From Lepturacanthus savala (Eukaryota > Chordata > Actinopteri > Scombriformes > Trichiuridae): a stretch of DNA of 64,000 nucleotides. The stretch covers positions 19,002,154-19,066,153 of the forward strand of contig CM060472.1 of NCBI GenBank assembly GCA_030544235.1. Direction: 5' to 3'. The notes under the pieces are model-generated. The model was not told the origin of the DNA and ran no database searches. It worked only from the letters and a program-made list of their open reading frames with translations. The translations under genes and the position numbers were made by a program. The first letter of the stretch is position 1. The number at the start of each line of letters is the position of its first letter. Below, piece after piece: positions 11,317 to 23,877 of the stretch.

Positions 11317-11665
11317 GGCGGCGCGACGGTGCGGTTGGTAGCGGTGGGACCCAGGTCACGGGTTCAAGGACTTGAGCTGGCACCTTTCTGTGTGGAGTCT
11401 GCATGTCCTCCCCGTGTCTGCGTGGGTTCTCTCCGGGTTCTCCGGCTTCCCCCTTCAGTCCAAAAAACATGCGCTTAGGTTAATTGGAGACTCTAAATTG
11501 CCTGCGGGTGTGAGTGTGTGAGTGAATGGTGTGTGTGCCCCACGAAAGGCCGGCCACCTGTCTGGGGTGTATCCCTGCCTCTCGCCTGAAGTACGCCGGG
11601 ATTGGCTCCAGCAGACCCCCGTGACCCTAATGAGGAATAATAGAATAGAAAATGGATGATGAATA
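11317..11665 (+). mobile_element. tRNA-derived SINE (V-SINE-like), one copy
   Basis: The head (GGCGGCGCGACGGTGCGGTTGGTAGC split over 11317-11342) has a box-A-like GGTTGGTAGCGG, and GGGTTCAAGG near 11360 is a degraded box B, so it looks tRNA-derived. The body has the familiar fish words TGTGTGGAGTCTGCATGTCC, GTGGGTTCTCTCCGGGTTC, CTCCGGCTTCC, CAAAAAACATGC, GGTTAATTGGAGACTCTAA and GATTGGCTCCAGC, ending with AAAATGGATGATGAATA. The element is about 350 bp and moderately diverged. The exact subfamily name is not certain. I could not define a convincing target duplication. Confidence 0.82.
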
Positions 11666-12360
11666 CATCAGCCGTGGACTCTCTGTTGCATTTATCTGGC
11701 TCAGTCGTAGGCTCCAGGTGTAATGGTTGAAATATTTCATTGATAAGTCCTGATATGAGAGCTGGCCAGCAGCCATACCAACACTGGTAGGCTGTTTCTG
11801 CTGCACGGCGGCAGCTAAGCAAGTTGGGGCTTGTCTAGTGTTTGAAGATGAGACCTCTTGGGAAAAATAAGCTGATAAAACTCATCATCAATTTCACAAG
11901 AATCGCAACTTGCCAGGAAAAACACGGTGACGGAAATTGCGATGTTGAAAGATTCCACTCCGGAGCCCGGTATGGATCGATTAAATTTCCAGGACACTGC
12001 CATCTCGTTGTCATGTTAACAAAAGACCCAAATGCAACAGAAATTGTTGCCATATAAACAAAACCTTAATAAGATCTGATTACAACTAGAAAAACGCATT
12101 CTCCTGCATAGTGCTAGTCATATATCGGGATTCCTGTCTCCACTCGGCTGTATCCATTTTCTGCTAATGAAACGGCCCTTTAATTTAGAAGTTTAAAGCA
12201 TTCAAACTTGAGAAAGTTTAAATGCTAGGAAAGAAGTTTCTTGCATTGTTCTGACAGATACTTCTGGCAAGTGGTGAGGCTCTTTTTTTCAGAATTTGAA
12301 CTGACAACAGTCATCTGTTCTGAAGGTTGACAGACAAGACAATAGATAATTAATTGGATT
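11666..12360. other. Non-coding stretch, nothing recognised
   Basis: Several 62-109 codon frames overlap on both strands without domains. I see no simple repeat or RNA gene. Confidence 0.45.
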
Positions 12361-13045
12361 GATGTTAGGGGTGGGGGAGCGAGATGCCAAAAGAGGGGAA
12401 AGAGGTGTGTGTTTCCTCGCGCCGAAGGCCTCCATCGCTTCATCGCCCCATCACTCCGCAGGCCATCCCTCCATCACGGAGTGAGAGAGGGGAACGGACA
12501 GCATCGCCCGAAGCCAACGGAGCGGTGGTGCGAGCACGGCGGAGAAAGAAAAAGAATGAGGGGAAAAGTGAGAAAGAAAACAAAGGTGGCGGTGGAGGGG
12601 GGTGTCGGGTTGAAGCGGAGCCAGGTGTTGGAGAGAAATAACAGACAGACAGAGCAAGGGAGCATGAGAGAGACCCCAAACACTACCCCCGCGGTTATCC
12701 TCCGTCACCCAGCCTTGTGTTTCCTCCCATCTGTGACTCCCTTCATGGCCCTTTCACTCCGTGACCCCTGTGTCGGCTGCCATTTCTCAGCCCGGGCCCT
12801 GTCACTCTCTCCTCCCCCGGCTCGCGCGCGGCCCACACCGGAGGGTCGGGTGTCGTCAGCGGAGCTTGAACCTCACGCCATTGTTGTAAGACAGAGCAGA
12901 TCCTGTGACGGACCCAACGTGACAGTTGAGCCGCTGACCTTTCGATCCGAAGGCAACAGACAAAAAGCAGCAGCGCCCACGCACATATGGGTTCTCCATT
13001 GGAGAAAAAAGCAGCCGCCTTCACTTCGGTTGTATTGTGTGTAAA
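12361..13045. other. GC-rich, purine/pyrimidine-skewed block
   Basis: A purine-rich half (12480-12670) is followed by C-rich, CpG-containing DNA (12680-12850). A 211-codon plus-strand frame (12409-13044) and its minus-strand counterparts run across it. The predicted protein is low-complexity (Arg/Pro/Lys/Ser) with no domain I recognise. I saw no splice pattern or polyadenylation context that would make it a gene. Confidence 0.4.
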
Positions 13046-13402
13046 TGTACAATTATTTTTTTTTTCTGACAGAACATGAGCCAAACTAAACAATGCTAGG
13101 TCAGCACCTAGTGCGTCTGGACCGGGTATATGGTCAATGTGGGGAAATTACGGCCAGTTACTGTGATCGTGTGTCGACCAGCTGCTGTTGATTACAGCCC
13201 ATCGCTGAGTCCACGCATAGAAAGAGCACAATATACTTCATTCTCAACTCGCAAAGGTCATGATTCAGTTATTAAATCCACATAAACACACATGCAACCT
13301 CTGGCTTTTATGAAGACGGGCAACTCTAGCGTGTGCACGCCGGAGTCTGTATTGGTTTTTATATTGGTAATTTTATATTCTAGGTCCTAGAACATAAAAT
13401 AA

Positions 13403-13985
13403 GTTGATAGCATATGTTTTTAATTTTTTAAAGCCTTGTCGAGAGAGTGAACCCATTTAAGCCCTGATTTTTTTCAAAGATTTCATGCATATAATTATAT
13501 CAGTTAAGTCACTAACAATCAATCATCATAACAATCTATTTTTTCCATTTTGGACTCTTTTGTTTGCAGAAAATAGCATTTTAATGGCTATTTGCAGTTT
13601 GCACAAATCCGTAAACATTAAATTGATTGAAATATATATTGAAATAAATATTGAATTGATTAAATATACTGTATATACATATCAGGGTTGGAAAATCATA
13701 ATAATCTAAACAAAATTAGGTCTTTCTGGGAGGGTTTGTTCATGTTTTGAGAGGAAGGAAGAGGAAGTCAGTGACACCACATGACAGGAAACACTTGAAA
13801 ACTTAATCTTTTTTGCTTAAAACCTTTTGTCTAAGTTGCCTACTATCGTGTCATTAGAAAATTGTATTAGTGACATTTAGATTTTTTATTTTGAATATAA
13901 AATGACAGTCATAGGGTTAAACTATCTGGTACCAAGTTTTTAGGATTACATCACATGATCAACATTGTCATGGGTGTGGCTAAAA
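13403..13985 (+). repeat. Unclassified dispersed repeat, copy C
   Basis: This copy joins the other three. Its start (GTTGATAGCAT ... TTTTAATTTTTTAAA) matches copy A at 1201. Its next part (ACCCATTTAAGCCC ... CACTAACAATCA) matches the start of copy B at 5220. Its end (TTAAACTATCTGGTACCAAG ... CATCACATGA) matches the end of copy A at 1244. The interior lacks most of the copy B/D body. It has an AT-rich patch (13620-13680) and no transposase. Confidence 0.65.
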
Positions 13986-13989
13986 GACA

Positions 13990-15055
13990 TTGGCCAATAG
14001 GAAAGCTCCAATTCGGTGACTAACCAAGTACACATCAAATACATTTTACCTGAAGATGATATCTGTATTATAGGTAGTTTTCATCACACTGATTCATGTT
14101 TTCTGATAAGTTTCTTATTATATTCTAGATATGAAAAGGACTATCTTTGTAAATGACCAATCCTGCTACACAGAGCTGCGGTCAGTCTGATCTCTGTGTC
14201 ACACTCTAGCCGCTTGTGGTCGTTATTTCCACTTGGTAAAGAGACAAAGGTTGGTGGATGGTGTTACCTGCTACATGGTGGAACACAGCTGATAAGAAGG
14301 CAATTGCACTGAAAAGATCAAGATTTAATGTTTCAATAAAAGATCAGCTGCACTGATAAGATCTGATGGGCCAATGCCGATAAGGATCAAAGCAGCCGTG
14401 ACTTTCCCCATACAAGGGCAAATCGTCTCTATATAAAACATTTGATTAAAGAAGATTTTTTTATAATAGTGGAAAAAAGGAGTTGACCTTACATATTAAA
14501 AAAGACCAGACTCATTGTGAGAGTGTCGTTTAATGGTAGAAAGACTTAACGAGACAACATAAAGTAAGAATGGAGCCCAACTTGGAGCGAGATGGACCCT
14601 CTGAGCGGTGGAGTTGTGTCTGCTACATAAACCGAAGCAACAGAAAGTAGGACAGTCTGTCCTAGGACCAGCCTCAGGATTTTACTCTATATCACCTCTG
14701 ATTATTGAGAGAAGTCTCTCTAGGTTAAACTCAAGCCTGACTAAGTGTGTTTTAAACTTTTAAAAAAAGAAGAACGGTGCCATCTGTTTGTAACTCGGGT
14801 TTATTCTGGCCCGGCAAAAGGTTTCCGTGTCAATGTCTTCATTAAAACTGCTGAACAAGAAGCTCACATGTGAAGTACAGCTCTGCTAATTTGCTAATTA
14901 AACCACTGTTTGTTTGTTTTTTTGCTAATATCAAGTGGTTTTAAAAGGTTTCGCAATCCCAGGGGAGTCGTGACAACACCTCACCTCACGTAGCCGCCCT
15001 GTGCCAACACCGGCTGAAGAAGTGAATATGGAAATGGAAATCTCCCCCCCATCGG
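13990..15055. other. Non-coding stretch, nothing recognised
   Basis: Ordinary AT-leaning DNA. No open frame above the reporting threshold, no repeat and no RNA gene were recognised. Confidence 0.5.
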
Positions 15056-15059
15056 AGGT

Positions 15060-15082
15060 AAAAAAAAAAAAAAAAAAAAAAA
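15060..15082. repeat. Poly(A) run
   Basis: Twenty-three consecutive A residues. No identifiable retroposon body precedes it. Confidence 0.9.
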
Positions 15083-15119
15083 GGTTTTTCTGTCACAGCA
15101 GCGTTATGTGAGTTAAAGC

Positions 15120-15790
15120 TGCGCTCCCTCAGACCCCCCCCCTCCACCCTCCACCCCCCCTCCGGCAGTCCTTGCTTCTATTTTCATCAATTCACTCCCC
15201 TCAGTCACTCACTATCTTCCCCACTATTTCGCCACCTTTTGTGCTCGCCGCATTTCACCTTCACTGCCTCCGTCTTTTAAAAACGCTCCACCTCGGAGTC
15301 CAATTCTACGGTCTGGTTTGTAATCTGGCCCTTTATCTCAGTTGTTTTGGTGACACACACCATCTACCTCACTTTCTTTGCCCCCGGTCTCTCTTTTTCT
15401 CCTTTTTTTTTGCCTCTTCCTGTTCTTTTTTTTTTTTTTGCTTTCTTTATCCCTCGGAGGGGCCCAATCGCTCACTTTCTCCCCCTCCCTCCCTCCCTCC
15501 CTCCTTCCCCTCTACCCCTCCCCGCTCTCTTGCAGTGTTTATTTAAGCAGTTTCACAGTCTCTGCACCCTGCTCTGACTGTGAAGAACGGCCCGCCCTCC
15601 CTCTCTCCATCTCTTACGGACACACTTTGTATTTGTGTCTCCACATCTCTGTATCTCTGTACTCCTCTCTCAATCCTTTTTCCCCCTTGTACGCCTCTCT
15701 TTTACTTTATCCCTCTTTTCTTTTTTTCCGCCCTTCCTCCCGGTGCTCCCTGCTTCTTATACACATTCTGCAATTCAGAGTTGCTTTAAA
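15120..15790. repeat. Pyrimidine-rich tract
   Basis: The plus strand is strongly C/T-biased, with a (CCCT)n-like patch near 15480-15512 and T runs near 15400-15440. Overlapping Ser/Leu/Phe/Pro-rich frames of 69-149 codons in all three plus frames reflect the skew rather than genes. Confidence 0.65.
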
Positions 15791-15829
15791 GACTTCACAG
15801 CTCCCCTCTGTCACTGGAGCTTTTTAGAT

Positions 15830-16280
15830 CTGAGAGGAGCAGGCAGCAGAAAAACTGGGCCAGATAGAAGTAGGCATAGGCGAGAGAAAATACGTCTTTA
15901 CACTTAAGACTGTCTGAGAGACATGCGATTGTTAAATAAAAAGAAGATCTTCCCGGGCAGCTCGTAATTATCAAAAGAGATTGATGCCCTCAATGGGCAA
16001 TTTAATAACCTGGAGAGGGCAGGGACTGTCGGATCCAGCTAATGTTTGAAAAGAGCAGCTTTAAGACACTAATCCCATTCATCTCAAGTACTATATTCAT
16101 ATTTCTTGTGGTAATAATAGCTGCACAAGGACATACGAGCGCTTGCCTGGTCGCCGGATCATTTTAGTTTTGAAACAAGCTTGTAATTAAATCTCAAATA
16201 CCTGCTGAGACTAATAAGAATTAGAATATTCTCCTTAGTGTTGGTTGGAGTCTATAGGTTATCATAGAGCCGGACTGATT
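15830..16280. promoter_or_regulatory. Candidate conserved non-coding element
   Basis: This repeat-free stretch contains GCTTGTAATTAAATC (about 16179), CACTAATCCCATTC (about 16068, a TAATCC homeodomain word) and GACTAATAAGAATTAG (about 16210). It lacks open frames and simple repeats. Its regulatory status is inferred. Confidence 0.28.
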
Positions 16281-18170
16281 TATGCAGCTTAGCAACATAC
16301 TGTAATACCCCAACACGTGAATTGAAACCATCCCCTGACATATCACTGTAATACTAATGTGACACTTTATAGTCGGAGTGCAGGCTTAATGCAGGAGGTT
16401 GATATTTTGAGGAATATGCACATTCACTTCCGCGCAGAGAGTTAGATAAGGTCAACACCGTTGTCTGTTAAATAAAAGGTTACAGCCATTCACACACACT
16501 CACATGCACAGCCCTGTCCTTTGTTTTGTTAGGGTTAGACTATTATATAGTCTAAGTTTATCTATGTCTGCACCTTGCCTCTTTTGTACATCTACTGTCT
16601 CCGTCTATCCGTCTAGATAAAGTGACGGAAAGGCCCTTAAGCCTGGGTTTAAAGAAAATGTATATATTACAGCCTTATACAGCTTTGTCCAAACCTGAAA
16701 GGCTTGTTAATTGCATTACATGGTGTTTGTTTAAATCCATACTTCATGATGTTTTTACCCTCTCATTTCTTCCCTTTTAACCAACAACAGACCAGCTGTT
16801 TCCCCGTGTTTCCACTTTTTGTGTTAAGCTCAGTTGACTGGTTGCTGGCTGTAGCATTTCCCAAAGGGACATCACATAATTAGTGTGTTTTTTTTCTCTC
16901 ATTAGTATGCTGTTATATTGCTGCGTGTCTATGTCCAACATAGTCTAAGTTCCCAAAGTTATGGCGGATGAGGCGAATGTAAATAGCTAATAAAATATGT
17001 TTTAAATATGTCAAAAAAAAGTGAAATCCTACTAGTATTGTGTGTCTGAGTAGCCTCTCGAGGGGAGTTGCATTAAAAATATAAGTTTCTAAGTCTAAGT
17101 ACTTCTAAGTCTCAATTCTTAACATTTAAATCTCAAGCAAGTCCCCAGTCTTGCTTTGACTTGGGCAAGCGTTCCCACTTGCCAAATACAACCTCAGATA
17201 GCCTAACGTGCAATGCATTATGGGCGAAACGGCGGATGCGCCAGTGGCACTTTGTGGAGGAGAGGCATATTTTACACCCATTGAAAGCCTATGTCTGCTG
17301 GAGGAATACAACGCTGAAAAGGTAAACAGCATAAATCCAGCGGTTAGGAATGCTTTAAGAATATGGTTCAACAATCCCCCAAATCCCCCGGAAAGCTACG
17401 AAAACAACAGCAGAGCTCATCATTGAGTTTTATGGGAAGGAGTCACTTGTGTTTCGGGGGACTTCCTGGAAGGCGGGAGCTTTGAGGCTCTCTCCGGCTC
17501 AGCAATGGCTGACGCTTCTCGCTGTCAGCGGCAGACTGTAGCACCGCATGTAACATCATCATCATTAATTACCGCACTTCATGAAAGACCGCATAAAATA
17601 ACACTTATCCTCTCATCGGAAAAAGAGTAACGAGTCAGTATTACCGTATCCTGCAGTTCATTTGCTTGCAGCAATTTGGGACATTAATGTGGGATATGTG
17701 CGTTTTAATGTGTGCGTGTAGCTTAATATGTTTAGGACATTACTTTCACCTTCTAATTGTTTTGTATTTTTCACATTTGGACATTAAAGACTGAGTGATT
17801 ACATCCCTGAGGGAACCCAGTGTTTTAACACCACCACAAGGGGTGTCAGCCATGCGTGTGCGTGTGTATTTGCGTGTATAGAAATGTTAAATAAGGACAC
17901 CAACCCCATTTTATTTATTCATGTCCGCATTTGATTTGTGCTCCTACAGCCAAGGATGCAGCGGGAGCTGTCCATGGTGCTGAACAGTGACCGTGACCAT
18001 GGTCCTGCAGCAGCAGTGCAGGGATATTGAAGTGGAGCATCTTAAAATAAAACTTTAAATTGAGAAACTATAATTGAGAACAAAAAAATGAGACTCTCAC
18101 AATGTAACAAAAACATGTTTGGCCTCTTAAATCTGCAATTATTGGAAACATTGTGAGCTTTTTATTAGCA
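16281..18170. other. Non-coding stretch, nothing firmly recognised
   Basis: The part from about 17190 to 17540 (GCAATGCATTATGGGCG and downstream GC-rich DNA) has the feel of an old interspersed repeat, but I cannot name or bound it. A 72-codon plus-strand frame (17208-17426) lies there without any domain. Confidence 0.4.
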
Positions 18171-18526
18171 TAGACTACCGTTCAAAAGTTTGGGGTCACT
18201 TCGAAATGTCCTTATATTTGTTTCAATAAAGATAACTTTAAACTAATCAGAAATACTCTCTATACATTGATAATGTGATAAATGACTATTTTATCTGCAA
18301 ATGTCTGGTTTTTGGTGCAATATCTACATAGGTGTATAGAGGCCCATTTCCAGCAACTATCAGTCCAGTGTTCTAATTCTACAATGTGTTTGCTCATTGC
18401 ATCACAAGGTTAATGTAATAAAATGTTCTATTCATTTTACAACTCATGGTGGTAAATAAAAGTGTGACTTTTCATGGAAAACATTAAATTCTCTGGGTGA
18501 GCCCAAACATTTGAACAGCGGCGTAT
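18171..18526 (+). mobile_element. Tc1-type MITE, copy 1
   Basis: The left end ACTACCGTTCAAAAGTTTGG and the right end CCCAAACATTTGAACAGCGG are inverted copies, the terminal sequence typical of a common fish Tc1-like family. The interior contains CTATAGAGGCCCATTTCC-like DNA and GTGGTAAATAAAAGTGTGAC, both of which recur in reverse orientation at 59922-60201. TA-containing boundaries fit Tc1/mariner. There is no transposase frame, so it is non-autonomous. Confidence 0.87.
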
Positions 18527-19300
18527 ATTTCGTTTTTATTTTACAATTTAGCGCACGAAACATATCTAAGATAACATTATGACATAAGTAAATAAAATGT
18601 ATGAGGCATGGATTAAGGTGCCTTTGCTGCTGGTATGTGTGTAGGCCTCTGGGTTCAAATAAGAGAACTATAAACATGGATCTAGTTGATTGCAGAATAA
18701 TTGTGTCGAGTCCGTAGCCTGTGGCCATTATGCAGAGAAGATGGTCTCCACCGGTGCCTGACGGACAGGGCGACCGGCTCCTTTCTCCATCTCTGGCTCA
18801 TTTTCCTGTCAGCTCTGCCTCCTCCTGTCCACGCTCAGGCTCATTAGGCTCAGGACAGGATCAAGAGTGAACAGGATCATTCTCACTAGAACAGTAGATT
18901 AACCTGACAGCGCTGATAGTAATTCTTCAATCATGATACAAAACACACGTGATGGTTCTGACTGCTTGGCTCGTACCTTGTCATGTCATGGAGGGAAACA
19001 CGGCACGGATGATTTCGTAGACCTTTGCCGGTGACCTCTGGGATTCTTTTTCCCTTTTCAATGCTAAGGTGCGCTCATCTGTTTCTCGTTTTGCAGTGGG
19101 CATGCTTTTACCTTTACTCATTGTGATTTGTTGACGTTTTGAGGGTATAGAGTCAGCCAGGAGAACGCCATCAATAAGTCCCAGCTCTAATCCTGCTCCA
19201 TTGTTTGCTGCAGGATGCTGAACTCGTGGGTTGCTCCTGCCCAGAGAGACACATAGTTTGTTATCTTCAACTCGGTGCCACATATTTCTGCTGTAGTATC
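18527..19300. other. Non-coding stretch, nothing recognised
   Basis: Short overlapping frames only (up to 100 codons on the minus strand, 18981-19283, no domain). Confidence 0.45.
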
Positions 19301-19303
19301 CCT

Positions 19304-19372
19304 TTCTATTCTATTCTATTCTATTCTATTCTATTCTATTCTATTCTATTCTATTCTATTCTATTCTATTAT
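19304..19372. repeat. (CTATT)n microsatellite
   Basis: About thirteen copies of the pentamer CTATT with no interruption. The reading through it gives a repeated FYSIL peptide, an artefact. Confidence 0.95.
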
Positions 19373-21160
19373 TCCGCCCCAGTCTGACGCTAAAATACCA
19401 AATTAGAGCCCGGGCATTTATTTGTTTCAATCACTTAACAGATCAGACGTTTATTTGAGACCAGGTGGTAGTTTGGGACAAGAGATTAATAATAGTTCCT
19501 TTCAGACAAAAATCTTTCTCAGTGAAACTGGAAAAATATGGTAATTTACTCAAATTCTTTTATTAAACCAGAATGACTATCATATAACTTTCATTTTTCA
19601 AAAGTAAGATCACAGTACTGTAGTTAAATGTCTCGCGGGTGCTTCTCTCTTGAGTTCTTCTCTCTGTATTTTAACACAGAAAGCTTGAATTTCATGTCGT
19701 GCTTTTAATTTTTCACTGCAATTAAGCGATATCACCTGAGAGGGTGTGCATTCAGACCACATTTGAGGGTATGCGGTGTATTCACACCAGGTTTGTCTCC
19801 TTGCGTAAATGCGTATAACTCTCTATTCTCTATTAAAGGTATCTCACTTTTAACAATGATTATGATCAGAGACCAACAGCACATAGGAAAAAATGATCAC
19901 TTTGATAAGTCATTGTCAAATTATTCACTCCCAGTATATAAAAAAGAGTAGACATGGGAAATGAAGCTTGCTGTAGCTTTAAATAGGATTCTGGTGGACC
20001 AAAAAAAAACCCCACACCGCTCACGCACAGCTTTTGGTGTGCAGCGTCAGTAGTCACGTCTTCTTCCTTGATTTAAAAAAAATAAAATAAAATATATTCT
20101 GTGATTACTTATCAAAATATGTACCTGCACCTGGTGTTTAAAGGAAGGTTAATTGAGACCCAGCTATTATTTGGTATTTACAGTATTTGTGTAAATGCTA
20201 TGCCCAAATTGTATGTAGCACAGTGCCCACGTGTCACATGTCATTTATAAGCCCTGGCTATTGGCTGTCAGGTTTGGCGGTCAAACTCTCATTGGCTATG
20301 TCCTGACCCCATTCTTCTACTGGCTTGTGCATGGTGTCAGTCGATGCCAAACAACTCTGAGACCATAACTGTTGCGTTATTTGTTCATAGAATCCAATGA
20401 CTGAAGACTAACACTGCTGTAGCCTTCGCCCCTCCCTGTACAGTGTGTCCTAAGAGGCTATTGACATGTAGATCCCATTATTTTCATAGACATGGTCCAT
20501 GGTCATCCACGGACCTTTCCACACTTAGAAATCAATCCAAAGCTGTAGAGTTTGCTCAGAATAAGTTTACTTGAGACCTTGTACACAATCTATAATACAG
20601 AGGATTTGTCCAACAGCATCACCCACAGTGATGAGGGAACTCTCTGCAGCAGAGAATCGTAATGCTATTGACATATTGTAAAAAAACTGTCATAATACTA
20701 TGGTTCACTACGCTTTCTTCCTGCAGTCATGCTTTAGAAACGAAGGCAGACACTCCTAAATGAGACCTATTCATATGTTGTAATTCATTACTACGAGCGT
20801 CTATGCGCCTCCACCCCACCGCCGCACACAAGCACACACCTCTGAAACCCATCCCCTACATCACTCACAGTCCCTCTGACAGATGGAACACTTTGTAGTT
20901 CTATAGATTCTGTTGTGTTGTGTGTTCCCCTCGCTCTCAAAACTACATTCTCTCCCTATGAGCGCGGGGAGCTGTGCCGTGGATGACAGTAATGTATTCC
21001 GGCCCTCCCCACAGGCCTCCATCGACCTGGCTCCCTTCCTCTTTCTTTTCCTCCAGGGACTTCCTTGATGTTGTGGGAGATGAGGCCTGTTGACTAGCTC
21101 CCCACCCATCCTTTTATAATGTGTTTCCTCCTCAATTGATCCGGCCTTTCCTGCCTTTAT
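19373..21160. other. Non-coding stretch, nothing recognised
   Basis: There is no frame above 82 codons, no recognisable repeat except short A runs near 20000 and 20080, and no RNA gene. Confidence 0.45.
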
Positions 21161-21164
21161 TTTA

Positions 21165-21365
21165 GGTTAAAGCTGGGGTAGGCGGTTTTCTGGAAAAGGA
21201 TAAAAAAAATCATAAATAAAAAAAAAAAGAAAACCAGAAAGTGAAAATACAGTCCTCTCCTCCTGCAGCTCATCCTCCTCCCCTCTCTGTCTTAAGCCCC
21301 TTTCACCAGACGAGCACTCAGGAGAGCAGTGACCCCTGAATTAAGTAGCGTGCGCTGACAATTTA
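21165..21365 (+). repeat. Interspersed repeat fragment (AAAGCTGGGGTAGGCGG type)
   Basis: The start TTAAAGCTGGGGTAGGCGG, the A-rich middle and the downstream TAAGCCCCTTTCACCAGACG motif resemble a widespread percomorph interspersed repeat that I remember with this word order. The 3' boundary is unclear. Confidence 0.5.
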
Positions 21366-23040
21366 TTTGCTGGCTTACTTCTCCCGGTGCATACAGTCCT
21401 ATATCAAAAAACAATTATAATAATGATTTAAAAACAAAAAAAAAACTGCAATATTGGATCTGACTAACTCGCAATCGCCAACTAGGACATTAATTCTCTG
21501 CTATACTGTAGTTCATAAAACAACTGGGATGATTAAGTGCTGTTATAGAGCAGCAGTTCTATGATAATTACCATTCTGTTTTCTTTGCTATCTTGTGGGC
21601 CTTTAAAGCCTTTAATAATCTCCAAACTTGAATTAGCAGCAGCAGTGAGACTTTGACCACGGTCAGCAGAAAGCCCACTGCAACACATTAAGATATTACA
21701 GGACAAGTGGAAGCGGAAACTCCAGAATCCAAACAATTGGAGCGTACGAACCTGGAGTGTGTGTCTGTGTAACACCAGAACTTTGGGATGTGTAGAAGAA
21801 CACGGAACAGCAATTAACATGATATCCTGACAGATCCTGTCTGTGATTCGATATATTAGAGTATATAATGTTCTATTTATGTGGGAAGGATTGTTTAATA
21901 GTCATTGCTGTGCACTTAGCATTTTAGCCTGGTCTTGTTTTTACCTCTTCTACCATTCTAGACTGATTGCTACATTGCATTGATTGATATCAATACATAT
22001 GTCTTTTAATGCACTTTAACACCACTAGTTTGATTATTTGGTCCAGGCAAGGCACCAGGCAATAAAGTCTTTAGCATATAGACAAACAATAACCAACAAA
22101 AACCAACCAAACTTAGTGCATTAGGGTCGAATGGACCATTTGGTGCATGTCTTTATTCTCTTTTAAAACAGTCTTCCTGTTTTTGGGGGGTTGCTGCCTT
22201 TGCTGCAATAGTAACGTTTTCCGCTATTGGATCAGGCTTTTATTATGAAGGGTTGTGCACACCTGCACATTTGTAGAAGAGCCAATAGGAATGCCCTCTC
22301 TCTGAAATAAGTAACTGGACCCGTCACGGGCAAGATTTTCCAGAGCCAAAAGCCAGAAGTCTAGTTTCCTTCCTGTCCACATGAATTACAATATGCTAAT
22401 ACATTTTTATGTAACATTTACATTTGATGCAAAAGAAACATGCAAAACAACCTCCCCCGGCTTGTAGACCATTCTGTCCTGGAAGAGACATCAGAAGTAA
22501 GAGAGAAAAGACGCATAGTCTTATACAATTGAAACTCTATTGTACTCTTATGTGCTCAAATAAATAATACCAGGATTACATTTCTGTTTAAAAAGAATTG
22601 GATTGTGACAATAGCATGATTTGGATTATGAAAAAATGGGCACAAATTGGATGAGACAGTTTTAATCAGTGTAAAGCTGTTTTTTTTTTGCAGAAATCAG
22701 CTTAATGTTTTTATTGACTCCTCATCTCGATAAGAAAGGTATGCATGTATTCTGCACACTCATAAAATGTTAAATTATGGCAAGAAAAACATCAGTTTAA
22801 AGACCGAGGTGTCAACTTTGGGAAATGTGTTGGGGTTTCATGACAAATATCAAAAGATAGTTGTCGCTTTCTACAATAAGGGACCTTCAACGTCGTTTTC
22901 AGAGATTATTTGAACAATTGCCGTTTTGCTTTCATTGCTAACCATATTTATTCAAATCAGTAATACATAAAAGAGTGAACTGTTTTATATTATAATACAA
23001 CAGTTAGGTGCATTTGGAAAAGCATCAATAGCCTTGGGTT
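21366..23040. other. Non-coding stretch, nothing recognised
   Basis: AT-leaning DNA with a few A or T runs. One 95-codon minus-strand frame (21533-21820) has no recognisable domain. Confidence 0.45.
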
Positions 23041-23515
23041 GCTCTACATGCTTCGGATGCATTTAAATCTCTACAACGGACATGACGCCTGCACATTTAG
23101 CATTATCCCTTGTTAGAGTGGGTAAGACCTGGCTTGTAAAGTACCATCATGTATCTTTAAAAGTGTCTCACCATGATATGTTTCTGGAGCATCATCTATT
23201 CTGACAGCACCTGCATTAGCTTTTGATGACATTGTACATAGGCGACATCTTACATGACATTCCAGGCACAAGGCTCGGTGCGCATCACCTTCTACGCGGA
23301 ATTAAACCAGACATATTGTTATAGTGTCAGGATGAAAGCAGCATTAGAGCTGGATGGACAAGTAACCGAGGGAGGCATACAAATCCTCCCTGGTGTAAAG
23401 CGTAGGCTGCAGAGCAGAGTGACATTTTACGGAAATGACCTGAGCTCAGCCATTCTTTACCGCCGAACAAATGTCACGGAAACATTTGTGTTGGTCTCTG
23501 ATTAGCTTAGCGTAG
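23040..23515. promoter_or_regulatory. Candidate conserved non-coding element or old exon
   Basis: This is repeat-free DNA with balanced composition. A plus-strand frame (23254-23505, 83 codons) begins MTFQAQGSVRITFYAELNQ and has unusually protein-like composition for this window. I recognise no family. There is no clear AG acceptor/GT donor pair with matching phase, so I do not call an exon. Either a conserved element or chance is possible. Confidence 0.25.
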
Positions 23516-23877
23516 ATGAATTGTCTATGGCACTGTGTAATAACCATCAGCTCTAAGTGGTTAACATATAGTTAATTAAACTTTTGTTAATAGTACCGTC
23601 TGTTAATAATTGGTTTGTGATTGGCTTTCTTAGTAATCAACTTATGTGTTTTGCCTTAAAACAGTTGGTGTCTGAGATGAGTCAAAGGGCCACATTACAT
23701 TGTACTACTATTATTCTATCATATCAAATATTATATCATTCATATTATTGCATAATAATAATAATAATATTTTGTTTTCCAGAAGCAAATGTACACTTGT
23801 ATATTTTGAGGAACTGCTGTATCAAAATGAGTTTGATGATGATTACAGTATGTTTCTTTTATAATAAAAATGTGAAC

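Noticed and set aside
11317..11380. A functional tRNA gene
   Set aside because: The box-A and box-B-like words belong to a SINE head: box B is degraded, no cloverleaf can be drawn, and a SINE body follows.
12409..13044. 211-codon plus-strand open frame, the longest in the window
   Set aside because: The predicted protein is low-complexity and Arg/Pro/Lys-rich. The frame follows a GC-rich skewed block, competing frames exist on the other strand, and no domain or gene context is seen.
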